Source: Magnetococcales bacterium DCbin4 (GTDB lineage Bacteria; Pseudomonadota; Magnetococcia; Magnetococcales; UBA8363). From it: a stretch of 32,639 nt of DNA. The notes beneath the pieces were generated by a model. It saw nothing but the letters and a program-made list of their open reading frames with translations, had not been told where the DNA came from and did not search any database. Positions within the stretch are counted from its first letter, which is position 1, and every line of letters begins with the position of its first letter. Of the stretch, positions 10,014 to 17,792 are shown in pieces. The stretch covers positions 1 through 32,639 of the forward strand of contig PEAN01000046.1 of NCBI GenBank assembly GCA_002753735.1, written 5' to 3'. Both the position numbers and the translations under genes were made by a program.

Positions 10014-10045
10014 GCAATCCCTTAAGCCCCCTTTTCTCTTTCAAT
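9989..10045. terminator. bidirectional terminator-like long hairpin
   Basis: The arms at 9989-10006 and 10028-10045 are complementary at 17 of 18 positions around a 21-nt loop. The arm ends are A-rich on one side and T-rich on the other, so a G/C stem followed by a T tract forms on either strand. It lies between the convergent hybrid kinase (ends 9928) and the GNAT gene (ends 10110), where a two-way terminator is expected. Confidence 0.7.
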
Positions 10046-10109
10046 ATTCCTATGCATATCAGTCAATTGCCAGCCATCCTCCCCAGTTGATGAATGTGAC
10101 GGGGTTGAA

Positions 10110-10619
10110 TCAATCAGAGGTGATTTGTTTCATGTAGATATAATTATCATCTCCGAGACGGTAATAATCTTTCAGGACACATTGCCGCACATACCCCGCC
10201 TTGTCATAAAAGTGGCGCGCACGTTGGTAACCGGGCGTGGAAGAAGTTTCCAGATAGATCCTTTTCGCCCCTGCATTGGCGATGGCCAGTTCCGCCGCTT
10301 CCTGGAGACGTTTCCCCAGGCCACTGCCGTGCCACTCGGGGCGGACCACCAACCAGTAAAGATCGAACCGGCCATCGGTGGCCATGATGGGTCCGTAGCA
10401 GACGTATCCCGAAAGTATTCCGGAGGGTTCCCGGGAATATAAAAAGAAATAACCGCTTTTGTCCCCCAGGGAAAGTCTCGATTCCACCAATTCGACCGCC
10501 ATCTCCACTTCTTCGGGGTTGAAGTTGCCGGTACTCGTCACCAATGATCGTACCCGGTCCATGTCCTCGGGTACGGTGACGGAATCAAAAGAACCCGCCA
10601 CGGCAGTTGGATGGGTCAT
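10110..10619 (-). CDS. GNAT-family N-acetyltransferase
   Basis: A 169-residue protein with the GNAT fold. Strands 2-4 run through GYFFLYSREPSGILSGYV and FDLYWLVVRPEWHGSG. The acetyl-CoA pyrophosphate loop HGSGLGKRL sits near 95-104, followed by AAELAIANAGAKRIYLETSS and a C-terminal YQRARHFYDKAGY. It is the last gene of a four-gene operon, starting 15 bp after the second ATP-grasp gene. GNAT enzymes transfer acetyl groups to amines. With a lysine 2,3-aminomutase upstream, a beta-lysine-derived amine is an attractive acceptor, by analogy with AblB in N-epsilon-acetyl-beta-lysine synthesis. However, this protein is much shorter than AblB and is not obviously orthologous to it. Confidence 0.9.
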   Translation of the reverse strand: MTHPTAVAGSFDSVTVPEDMDRVRSLVTSTGNFNPEEVEMAVELVESRLSLGDKSGYFFLYSREPSGILSGYVCYGPIMATDGRFDLYWLVVRPEWHGSGLGKRLQEAAELAIANAGAKRIYLETSSTPGYQRARHFYDKAGYVRQCVLKDYYRLGDDNYIYMKQITSD

Positions 10620-10634
10620 GTCCTCAATCCTTTA

Positions 10635-11696
10635 TTAGACCTTGAGATGAACGCCAATTGTGTGTGGAAAATCTCTTGCCCCTTTTATTCCCTGATTTTT
10701 GTTCAGGGCTGCCTGGACCAGGCGCAGGGTCAATTGATCATAGGAGATGCCAGAGTTAAGGATTGTCACGACAAAACCGGCATCACGGGAAATGCATGGA
10801 TTGGCATTGACTTCCAGGATCCAGGGTTGATTGGTTTCATCGACCCGGAAATCGACCCGAACATACCCTTCCATACGGAATCGTTGCCAAACTTCCAAAG
10901 ACAACCGGGTCAGATGTTCCAACAAGGAACGGTCCCGTTCGGGAAAATCAAACCGGCGTGGGGTATGGTGAAATCCGAAGCTGGAAGAATCCCACTTGGC
11001 GGCATAATCGACGATTCGCAAAGCATGGTCGGGATAATCAACAAACAACATTTCCACGGGTGGAAAGACCTCTCCGCCAGACGGCCCTTCGACAATGGAG
11101 ACATTGAACTCCCGTCCTGCGACATATCGCTCCGCAAAGTGGGCGTGAGAAGAGCGCAACGCACGTTCAGCCAATGCTTCGGCAACTTCGCTTCCAGCTA
11201 CGACCGATCGTTCGTCCATTTCCAGGGAACCGTGTTCCCAAATGGGTTTGATGATCCACCGATCATCGCCCGTGATCCCGGTTCCGGTCAGTGTCCAGGA
11301 TGGGGTGGGAAGACCCATTGCCTGCAAGGCATCCTTGCAACCACACTTGGAATTGACGATCTCCTGAATGGCGCCTGATACCCCGGTCAGTGGCACACCG
11401 ATCTCTTCCAATCGGAGTGCCGCTTCATGGGCACGTCTGCCCAGACCACCCAACCCTTCCACCAGATTGAAGATGACCTCGGGCTGAGATGCGCGAACCT
11501 GTTTTAGTTCTTCCAATCCGGGTCCCAATGCAATCACCGGTGCCCGGAATCCCAAACGCATCAGGCTTTCCGCCACTGCCCGGGCTTGCGCCCGGGTATC
11601 TTCTTCATCGATGCTCGTCCCCCAGGCACCATGAACCACCGTTACCACCGCGCCATGAGGGAGATCGGGGACGGGAAAATCGGTTCCGTCCCTCAT
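10635..11696 (-). CDS. ATP-grasp ligase B (D-Ala-D-Ala ligase-like)
   Basis: A 353-residue ATP-grasp enzyme. The N-terminal part carries EVIFNLVEGLGG and the serine/glycine-rich GVPLTGVSGA, as in Ddl proteins. The ATP-binding core includes WIIKPIWEHGS (near 160-170) and AERYVAGREFNVSIVEG. The metal and catalytic end has GYVRVDFRVDE and WILEVNANPCIS, which give the Mg-binding acidic and Asn residues. Members join a carboxylate, activated as an acyl phosphate, to an amine using ATP. Its ATG overlaps the stop of ligase A by 4 bp, so both are made together. Both are Ddl-like but differ in sequence, which argues for two successive or heteromeric ligation steps. A housekeeping Ddl is unlikely: there are two copies and no cell-wall gene nearby. 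Confidence 0.88.
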   Translation of the reverse strand: MRDGTDFPVPDLPHGAVVTVVHGAWGTSIDEEDTRAQARAVAESLMRLGFRAPVIALGPGLEELKQVRASQPEVIFNLVEGLGGLGRRAHEAALRLEEIGVPLTGVSGAIQEIVNSKCGCKDALQAMGLPTPSWTLTGTGITGDDRWIIKPIWEHGSLEMDERSVVAGSEVAEALAERALRSSHAHFAERYVAGREFNVSIVEGPSGGEVFPPVEMLFVDYPDHALRIVDYAAKWDSSSFGFHHTPRRFDFPERDRSLLEHLTRLSLEVWQRFRMEGYVRVDFRVDETNQPWILEVNANPCISRDAGFVVTILNSGISYDQLTLRLVQAALNKNQGIKGARDFPHTIGVHLKV

Positions 11697-12667
11697 TCCA
11701 AACGTCTCCGGCCCGCTTCCAGGATCATTCCCAGCAGATCGTCATATGAAACGCCGACAAGACCGGCAATGATCGGAAGATCGGAATGGGTTCGATGCAA
11801 TCCAGGCAAAGGGTTGGCTTCGAGGAAATGGGGATTGCCTGCCGCATCACAACGGAAATCAAGGCGTGCAACGTCACGACATCCCAAGGCCATAAACGCT
11901 TCCTGGCCAAGTTGGATGATCCGTTCGCCCAAAGCATCCGTGACCCGGCGATAGCTGACCCGTGACTCGCTTAATTCCTTATTGGTCATGGTATAGACTT
12001 CGGCGTCAGCCTGGTCGTTGAGATGGATTTCCATCACCCCCAAGGGGCGGACATCAGGCGCATTGCCGATCAATCCCACGGTAAACTCCCGCCCCGACAA
12101 AAAGGTTTCCACCAACACCGGTTGTCGGAACCGTTCCAGTTTGGCCGCAATCACCCGTGGCAAAGCATCACGGTCGCGTACCAACGATTGCAGATCACAC
12201 CCCTTGCCCGTCCCCTCCCAAAGGGGTTTGACGAACAAGGGGAGTGGCAGGTCGATGGATGCGACTTCCGCCATGGATGACACCACCCGCCAGGGGGCAG
12301 TGGGAATTCCTGCTGCATGGACCACCCGTTTGGCCATGGCTTTGTCAAGCGTCAACGCCATGGTCAACGGGTCGGAAAACAGATAGGGTTGGCCGAACAG
12401 TTCCAATACCGCCGGAACCTGGGCTTCGCGGCTGCGTCCGTGCAACCCCTCAGCGATGGAAAACACTGCGTCCCAACGTCTTCCCTGAACCAGATGCCGT
12501 GCCAACTGTTGGCCTCTGCCGATCCGTTCAACCTCATGCCCCAACCGGTTCAACGCCTCTTCGATGTGATTCAGGGTATCCCCGGTGTCAAATTCAACAA
12601 CGTCTTCTGCGCTGAATCCCTCTTTGAGGTAATCGTCGCGCAAATCATAGACAAAACCGATGCGCAT
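11693..12667 (-). CDS. ATP-grasp ligase A (D-Ala-D-Ala ligase-like)
   Basis: A 324-residue ATP-grasp enzyme. It shows DAVFSIAEGLHGRSREAQVP (the Ddl-type N-terminal signature), YLFSDPLTMALTLDKAMAKR, an ATP-binding strand FVKPLWEGTGKGC near 149-161, VLVETFLSGREFTVG, and the closing motifs DVARLDFRCD and FLEANPLPGLH (near 285-300), which supply the Mg ligands. It starts 21 bp after the kamA stop and overlaps ligase B by 4 bp. Expected chemistry is ATP-dependent amide or peptide bond formation. The pairing with a lysine 2,3-aminomutase points to beta-lysine as one substrate; this is inference. Confidence 0.88.
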   Translation of the reverse strand: MRIGFVYDLRDDYLKEGFSAEDVVEFDTGDTLNHIEEALNRLGHEVERIGRGQQLARHLVQGRRWDAVFSIAEGLHGRSREAQVPAVLELFGQPYLFSDPLTMALTLDKAMAKRVVHAAGIPTAPWRVVSSMAEVASIDLPLPLFVKPLWEGTGKGCDLQSLVRDRDALPRVIAAKLERFRQPVLVETFLSGREFTVGLIGNAPDVRPLGVMEIHLNDQADAEVYTMTNKELSESRVSYRRVTDALGERIIQLGQEAFMALGCRDVARLDFRCDAAGNPHFLEANPLPGLHRTHSDLPIIAGLVGVSYDDLLGMILEAGRRRLE

Positions 12668-12688
12668 GAATGCATCTCCCCCGCCGAC

Positions 12689-14041
12689 TCAGAGGGAATC
12701 GCCAGCCATCCCATCGGGATAGCGGCAGGTTCGGCCTTGATAATTGGTCAACAGCAGATCACCCTCTTCCCGCTTCAGGGGCATTCCGGGAAGAACGGGA
12801 ATCTTGCCACCATTATCGGGGGCGTCGATGACATAATGGGGGACCGCCAATCCCGAGGTGAATCCACGCAGTTGACTGATGACTTCCAATCCTTTGGCCA
12901 CAGGGGTTCGGAAATGAGACGAACCGGGAATGGGGTCACATTGATACAGATAATAGGGTCGGACACGATGACGTAACAGACCATGATACAATCGCTTCAG
13001 GGTATGTGCATCATCATTGATCCCTGCCAGCAACACCGTTTGCGCCCCGAGGGGAAGGCCGGCATCGGCCAGACGACCCAGAGCCACCGAGGCTTCCGGA
13101 GTCAATTCGTCGGGATGGGTGCAATGAATATTGATCCATAACGATTTGAACCGGCCAAGCAATGCAGCCAAGGCTGGCGTGATCCGCATGGGAAGAACCA
13201 TGGGCACCTTGGTTCCGATACGCAATATTTCCACATGAGGGATATCGGCCAGGCGTTGGAGTAGAACGCCCAACTCTTCATCGCCCAGGGTCAGCGGATC
13301 GCCACCGGAGATGACGACATCGCGAATCCGGTCATCGCCGGCGATATGATCGACCGCCTGCCGCCAATGTTGCCTGAATCCCTGAAATTTTTCGTGGGAT
13401 TGGGTTCCCACCATGCGAGAACGGGTGCAATAACGACAATAGGTGGCGCATTGCCGGGTCGCCATGAGCAGTACCCGGTCGGGATAACGATGTACCAATC
13501 CGGGAACGACTGTCCGTTCCTCTTCCCCCAGCGGATCGATCAATTCCTGCGGCGCAACGATACGCTCTCTCCCAACGGGTATATGGGTCCGCCGCAAAGG
13601 GTCTGTTCCGTTTTCCGGGTCCATCAACGAGGCATAATATGGGGTCAACGCAATGGGCAACTTGGGTTCACCCCGGCGAAAGGCTTGCATTTCATCCGTC
13701 GTCAGGTTGAACAGCCTTTGCAAATCCTTCAGCCGCCGGATGCGATTTTTCAATTGCCAGCGCCAGTCGCTCCATTGTTCATGGGTGACATCGGGATAAT
13801 GAAGGTTGCGGAATTGTTGACTGCGTTCGTTTTCTGGGAAGGTGGGCGACAGCCCGGGAAGGGAATGACAAAATCCTGAGAGGGGTTGCGTGGATCGGGC
13901 ATGGCAAGCGTCGCCGCCTGCCGGAGGTTTATCTTCCCGGTCACCTGACGGTTCATCGTCACCGTCGTGACCTCCGTTGGCGTCAACAGTGCCACGACGT
14001 AGCAACTGACGCGCCGAGCAGGAAGCACTCGCATTGTTCAT
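12689..14041 (-). CDS. kamA: KamA-family radical SAM enzyme, probable lysine 2,3-aminomutase
   Basis: A 450-residue radical-SAM/PLP enzyme predicted to convert L-lysine to L-beta-lysine. The [4Fe-4S]/SAM motif CATYCRYC gives C198, C202 and C205. The PLP lysine is K413 in GGKIPVLPG. The two Asp residues that hold the substrate epsilon-amino group in clostridial lysine 2,3-aminomutase are conserved as D369 (YQCDPIPG) and D406 (VIDAPD). The Asp-Asp spacing of 37 and Asp-to-PLP-Lys spacing of 7 match that enzyme, and glutamate-type mutases differ at these positions. I chose ATG 14041 because AAAGGA lies 9 nt upstream; an upstream ATG at 14089 lacks this. The first 90 residues are an acidic, Gly/Asp-rich extension before QWSDWRWQLKNRI. 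It is the first gene of a four-gene operon. EpmB, the EF-P modifier, is a shorter relative and a less likely identity. Confidence 0.9.
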   Translation of the reverse strand: MNNASASCSARQLLRRGTVDANGGHDGDDEPSGDREDKPPAGGDACHARSTQPLSGFCHSLPGLSPTFPENERSQQFRNLHYPDVTHEQWSDWRWQLKNRIRRLKDLQRLFNLTTDEMQAFRRGEPKLPIALTPYYASLMDPENGTDPLRRTHIPVGRERIVAPQELIDPLGEEERTVVPGLVHRYPDRVLLMATRQCATYCRYCTRSRMVGTQSHEKFQGFRQHWRQAVDHIAGDDRIRDVVISGGDPLTLGDEELGVLLQRLADIPHVEILRIGTKVPMVLPMRITPALAALLGRFKSLWINIHCTHPDELTPEASVALGRLADAGLPLGAQTVLLAGINDDAHTLKRLYHGLLRHRVRPYYLYQCDPIPGSSHFRTPVAKGLEVISQLRGFTSGLAVPHYVIDAPDNGGKIPVLPGMPLKREEGDLLLTNYQGRTCRYPDGMAGDSL

Positions 14042-14123
14042 TTTTTTTTCCTTTGGCGAAATGAATGACACGTTCGGCCTGACGCCCACTGCGGTTCCGA
14101 ACGACCCATCAAAATCTGGCTTA

Positions 14124-14153
14124 CGTATAAGTCAAACGTGGAAAGGTTGACAA
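14124..14153 (-). promoter_or_regulatory. candidate sigma70 promoter for the kamA operon
   Basis: On the minus strand TTGTCA (14153-14148) and TATACG (14129-14124) are separated by 18 bp. This would start transcripts about 75 nt before the kamA ATG. The 14042-14318 gap is otherwise gene-free and AT-rich around 14160-14230. This is motif matching only. Confidence 0.4.
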
Positions 14154-14318
14154 GGATTTTCTTTGATTGCAACACAATTTTTTTCCCAAAGTTCACTTCT
14201 TTGGAATAATCTATTTTTTTTACATGGTTTCCATGAGGTTGCATCGTTCAATCCACAGGGTGTACAGATGCGCGGATGCGTTGATGTTCGATAATTTGAC
14301 AGCAATATGCATGCCATA

Positions 14319-14543
14319 TCACACGCGAACCTGACACCGTTTGGCGCCATCTTTCTCCTGGCGCATCCACAGTAGTGCTTTTTGGTTTCTTGTACACCAT
14401 TTGCGGACATCATCCTCGAACGTATCGCAGTCCGCGACGACCTCAATGACTTCTCCCGGTTTCATCTTGCTGATCAGGATGGTCATTTTGAGTTGTGGTT
14501 GCGGACATTTCAGTCCCTTGGCGTTCAGTTCTTTCACAGGCAT
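14319..14543 (-). CDS. TusA/SirA-like sulfur-carrier protein
   Basis: A 74-residue protein with the TusA fold pattern: LNAKGLKCPQPQLKM with the active cysteine in the CPxP motif near residue 13, then GEVIEVVADC and a second half DVRKWC. TusA proteins carry persulfide sulfur or act as small redox partners. It starts 15 bp after mvhD and closes the hdrA-mvhD transcription unit. Here it may deliver sulfur or electrons to HdrA-type machinery, as TusA does in sulfur-oxidising Hdr clusters. That role is inferred from context. Extra cysteines near residues 39 and 50 and close to the C terminus are unusual for plain TusA. Confidence 0.85.
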   Translation of the reverse strand: MPVKELNAKGLKCPQPQLKMTILISKMKPGEVIEVVADCDTFEDDVRKWCTRNQKALLWMRQEKDGAKRCQVRV

Positions 14544-14558
14544 GGTTGTCGTTCCTCA

Positions 14559-15002
14559 TCAAAGGTCACAGCGGTTCTTGGGAAAATGCATGGGACCCAA
14601 CGTTTTTATCTGTGCGACTACTTCGGTCAGAATATTGACATAACGTTCGCTTTCTCCCGCAGCGACAAACTCGAATCGGCAACGTTGTTCCTCAATGCCG
14701 AATGATCGTAGCAACGCCAACAACAGCCGGTGTCGTTTGATCGCATGGATATTGCCTTCCTTGTAATGGCAGTCGCCGGGATGACATCCCAGGATCACCA
14801 CCCCGTCCGCTCCCTGGCGAAAGGCGTGCAGGACGAACTGGGGGTCGAGGCGTCCGGTACACATGACCCGAATCGAGCGCACCTGGTGCGGTTGTTCATA
14901 CTGTGCCGTTCCCGCCTTGTCTGCGGCGGCATAGGAACACCAGTTGCAGAGGAAGCTTAAAATTTTGGGTTCATCATCCTGCCCAATGTCCGGGCCGCTC
15001 AT
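14559..15002 (-). CDS. mvhD: hydrogenase/heterodisulfide reductase iron-sulfur subunit MvhD
   Basis: A 147-residue MvhD/FlpD-type protein. It carries the expected cysteines: FLCNWCSYAAAD near the N terminus, VMCTGRLD, then GCHPGDCHYKEGN. These bind a [2Fe-2S] cluster that passes electrons from the NiFe hydrogenase into HdrA. Its ATG overlaps the hdrA stop by 4 bp, so HdrA and MvhD are made together, as expected for a stable HdrA-MvhD unit. Confidence 0.92.
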   Translation of the reverse strand: MSGPDIGQDDEPKILSFLCNWCSYAAADKAGTAQYEQPHQVRSIRVMCTGRLDPQFVLHAFRQGADGVVILGCHPGDCHYKEGNIHAIKRHRLLLALLRSFGIEEQRCRFEFVAAGESERYVNILTEVVAQIKTLGPMHFPKNRCDL

Positions 15003-16948
15003 GCCAATACTCCCTCGATTTCAGCCATGATGGCCGCATGGGTGAAATGATTCCCCTTGATGACCCCTCCGGGACAGGCGGCCACGCAGGTGCCACAGCC
15101 CATGCACAGGACCGGGTTGATTCGGGCCTTGCCATGATCCTGCCGCTGGATCGCCTTGAAAGGGCAAAGGGGCAGACAGGTGCCACAACCGCTGCACCGT
15201 TCATGTTCTATAACCGCAGTGATCGGTTCCAGGCTCATGGTACCACCAGCGATCAATTCGGACAACACATGACCCGAAACCGCCATGCCCTGGCTCATCG
15301 ATTGTTGCAGATCCATCGGACTTTGGCACGCCCCCGCCAGATAAATCCCACGGATCCGGGTTTGAGTCGCATCGGTCCGGTTGTGCAACTCGGCAAAAAA
15401 ACCGTACCGATCCCGTGCAACCTCCATCAGTTTTCCCAGACGGGAATGGTCCTCGCCAGGAACCGTGGCGGGACAAAGGATGACCATGTCGGTCAGGATC
15501 GTTTCCGCCAGACCGTGCACTTGCACCTGGAGGTGACTGTCTGCCCGGGACACCCGGAGGTCGTCCAGGCTGGAATATCGGATCGCCCGGGTTTGCGGGG
15601 ATTGCAGCCCCTTCTGGAGCAGGGAATGGCCTCCCTTTCCCGGGGCGACCCATTCACGAAACAGATGAACCACCTGGGCGTCGGGGATGAGGTCGTGGAT
15701 TTGTCGGTTGAACTTGAACGCATTCAGGCAGCAGGTTGCGGAACAATAATCCCGGTAGTTGCTTTCCATGCTCCCCACGCAATGGATCATGAGGAAGGAT
15801 TTCGGGGGGCGCTCCGTATGCAAGAACCTGAGGTTGCCACCGGTAGGGCCGTTGTGGGCCAGCAGGCGTTCAAATTCAAAACTGTCGAAGACCCCCGGGA
15901 AGCGTCCATGGCCCAGATCGGGAAAAAGGGAACACGCTTCCTGTTGCGCCCCGATGGCCAGGACAATCGCCCCTGCGTGGAGGGTCAGGTGTTCTTGCGG
16001 GTCAGAAAAATCGATGGCATTTTCGACCGGACAGGCTTCCTGGCATTTTCTGCATTCAATGCCCTGCGACCGGACACAGACCTTCATGTCCAGAAAGGGC
16101 AGGTTGGGCAGGGCACCGGCAAAGGGGAAATCGATGGCATGGCGTTGATCCATGTCACAATTGAATTCATTCGCCGTCATGGCGGGGCATACCGGAATAC
16201 ATTCACCACAGCCGATGCAATCGGTGGTGACATATCGGGGGCGGCGGGTGACCTGAACCAGGAAATTACCGAAATATCCTGCCACCTCCTCGATATCCGC
16301 CAAAGTCAGCAGGGTAATGGCCGTGGCATGGTTGCCGTGCAATACATCATCGAGCATCGGTTCCACCATGCACGACCCACACTCCAATCCAGGGAACACG
16401 GTATTCATCCGGACCGGCATGCCACCGATGACCGGTCCTTTTTCCACCAGTGTGACCGTGCGTCCGCCCCGTGCCAATCCCAGGGCGGCTTTGAGTCCCG
16501 CAGGACCCGCCCCCACCACCAGGACATCGGGACACACCTGAAGCGATTCCCGCAAGAGGGGTTCATGGCGTTGCACCCGGGCCACGGCTCCGCGAATGAT
16601 GGCAACTGCCTTGGTCAATGCCTGTTCGGGGTCCGGGGTCACCCAGGTCACCTGTTCCCGTATGTTGGCCATCTGCATGCAATAAGGATTGAGGGTCCCG
16701 CGTGCCAGCACTTCCCGAAACCCATTCTCATGTTCCCGCGGTGAACAGGCGGCGATCACCACCCGATGAGGTTGTCTGCGTGCCAAATCCTCTTCCAGGG
16801 CGGTTTTGCCTTCCTCGGCGCACATGAAGTCCATGGTTTCCATATAGGAAACTTCCGGAATGTCCCTGATCAACCGCTCAATCCGTTGCGGATCAACCTG
16901 TTGGCTGATGATTCCGCCGCAGGTACAAAAATAAACGCCAACCCCCAT
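14999..16948 (-). CDS. hdrA: HdrA-like FAD/iron-sulfur subunit of heterodisulfide reductase
   Basis: A 649-residue cytoplasmic flavoprotein. The N-terminal domain opens MGVGVYFCTCGG, with a further cysteine in FMCAEEG. The FAD-binding GAGPAG is at 146-151. Ferredoxin-type motifs lie at C244-x2-C-x2-C-x3-C, in CRKCQEACP, and as a C-terminal pair at about 585-595 and 615-625. HdrA bifurcates electrons at its FAD between a low-potential ferredoxin and a high-potential disulfide acceptor. I prefer ATG 16948, which has GGGAG 9 nt upstream and matches the family N terminus; an upstream ATG at 17005 would add 19 residues. No hdrB or hdrC is in the window, so the natural acceptor is unknown. Operon: hdrA-mvhD-tusA-like. 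Confidence 0.93.
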   Translation of the reverse strand: MGVGVYFCTCGGIISQQVDPQRIERLIRDIPEVSYMETMDFMCAEEGKTALEEDLARRQPHRVVIAACSPREHENGFREVLARGTLNPYCMQMANIREQVTWVTPDPEQALTKAVAIIRGAVARVQRHEPLLRESLQVCPDVLVVGAGPAGLKAALGLARGGRTVTLVEKGPVIGGMPVRMNTVFPGLECGSCMVEPMLDDVLHGNHATAITLLTLADIEEVAGYFGNFLVQVTRRPRYVTTDCIGCGECIPVCPAMTANEFNCDMDQRHAIDFPFAGALPNLPFLDMKVCVRSQGIECRKCQEACPVENAIDFSDPQEHLTLHAGAIVLAIGAQQEACSLFPDLGHGRFPGVFDSFEFERLLAHNGPTGGNLRFLHTERPPKSFLMIHCVGSMESNYRDYCSATCCLNAFKFNRQIHDLIPDAQVVHLFREWVAPGKGGHSLLQKGLQSPQTRAIRYSSLDDLRVSRADSHLQVQVHGLAETILTDMVILCPATVPGEDHSRLGKLMEVARDRYGFFAELHNRTDATQTRIRGIYLAGACQSPMDLQQSMSQGMAVSGHVLSELIAGGTMSLEPITAVIEHERCSGCGTCLPLCPFKAIQRQDHGKARINPVLCMGCGTCVAACPGGVIKGNHFTHAAIMAEIEGVLA

Positions 16949-17087
16949 TACAGCGATCTCCCCTTGCGCAATCAGGTGGGTCACCCGGGTATCACATGAA
17001 TGCATGAATTCAATGCAAGCGATTGATTAATTAAAAAATTAACAATCATTGCAGGTAGCTGTTCAGCACCCCCTCCATATTGGAACC

Positions 17088-17278
17088 ATTGAAAGAAAAA
17101 AGGGGGCTTAAGGGATTGCCCCCAGGGTTCTGACTTTAAATCAAAAACTCCAATTTTTGCTTTTGATTTTGTTTTCGACTTGAAAAACAAAGTCAAAAGC
17201 ATCGCATGGAAACCATTTTGTTAAAATTCAAAAACAAGGTCAACACCCTGGGGGCAATCCCCCAGACCCCTTTTTTTT
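17088..17278. repeat. composite inverted-arm repeat (palindromic intergenic family)
   Basis: Two arms of about 38-40 bp (17088-17127 and about 17243-17282, in opposite orientation) flank roughly 115 bp rich in TTTTGA-like words. The right arm contains the hairpin CTGGGGG-CAAT-CCCCCAG at 17248-17265, followed by ACCCC and eight T. The same design occurs at 28949-29130 and, without the interior, at 9989-10045. The 16949-17309 gap between hdrA and the protease gene consists mostly of this element plus the tail repeat at 17279-17335. Confidence 0.8.
17096..17123 (-). terminator. terminator-like hairpin between hydrogenase genes and hdrA
   Basis: Read on the minus strand, GGGGGC and GCCCCC form a 6-bp G/C stem around a 10-nt loop and are followed by six T (17101-17096). 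It would stop or weaken transcripts from the NiFe hydrogenase genes before hdrA, implying that hdrA has its own promoter in 16949-17087. No strong promoter match is visible there. Confidence 0.5.
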
Positions 17279-17335
17279 CTCAATAATTTTGAATGTCAAT
17301 AATCCCTGATTAATGAATGTGACAAAGTAGAATTA
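17279..17335 (+). repeat. dispersed repeat copy C (diverged)
   Basis: This copy matches 20-98 with a small deletion in the middle and ends with the same 22-bp tail (17311-17332). It overlaps the 3' end of the hydrogenase protease gene: on the minus strand the repeat supplies the codons ILLCHIH and the TAA stop. Confidence 0.85.
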
Positions 17336-17786
17336 GATACTCACGGACTTCTCGAACCACCTGGGGAATGGCCGCCGCGACCTCCGGGGTCATGGTCAGG
17401 CCAAATGTATCCACATCTCGAACTTCGATGCCCCAGACCCGGATGCGCGCGGGAAGCTTCATTCCAATACTCAATCCCAGCTCCAGCGCCACGGATAGAC
17501 GGGTATCATGGGACGACCAGGTATGTCGAGCCCCGGGCCAATCGCCAAAGTCGCCACGGATGATCCAGCCGGGGGGATGAGTCCGGGTGATCATCGCATC
17601 AATGATCAGGGCGTCATCATACCCCACCAGCCGTTCCATCAAGTGCAACCCCCCGACATTCCCTTCGATGAAATCGATCGATGTTCCCGTCCATTTCTGT
17701 TGTTGCAAAGCGTGTATGACCGCAACACCCACCCCATCATCACTCAGGATGGGATTGCCCAATCCAACCACAAGACAGCGGCGCAT
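17310..17786 (-). CDS. NiFe hydrogenase maturation protease (HycI/HyaD family)
   Basis: A 158-residue endopeptidase that trims the C-terminal peptide of the hydrogenase large subunit after nickel insertion. It starts LVVGLGNPILSDDGVGV, the family signature with the Ni-sensing Asp. A second acidic site, LIIDAM, and SSHDTRLS with the conserved His follow. It begins 6 bp after the large-subunit gene. Its last seven residues, ILLCHIH, and the stop codon lie within repeat copy C, so the native C terminus after REVREYL has been replaced. Length is still within the family range and the catalytic residues are far upstream, so it is probably functional. Confidence 0.92.
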   Translation of the reverse strand: MRRCLVVGLGNPILSDDGVGVAVIHALQQQKWTGTSIDFIEGNVGGLHLMERLVGYDDALIIDAMITRTHPPGWIIRGDFGDWPGARHTWSSHDTRLSVALELGLSIGMKLPARIRVWGIEVRDVDTFGLTMTPEVAAAIPQVVREVREYLILLCHIH

Positions 17787-17792
17787 GTCGGA

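Noticed and set aside
12689-14041. KamA as EpmB (EF-P lysine modification)
   Set aside because: It is longer than EpmB, keeps the two lysine-binding Asp residues of true lysine 2,3-aminomutases and is in an operon with ligases rather than near efp or epmA.
14903-16744. Long open frame (613 codons) antisense to hdrA
   Set aside because: The opposite strand encodes a complete HdrA with all Fe-S and FAD motifs; the antisense translation has no recognisable domain and reflects codon bias.
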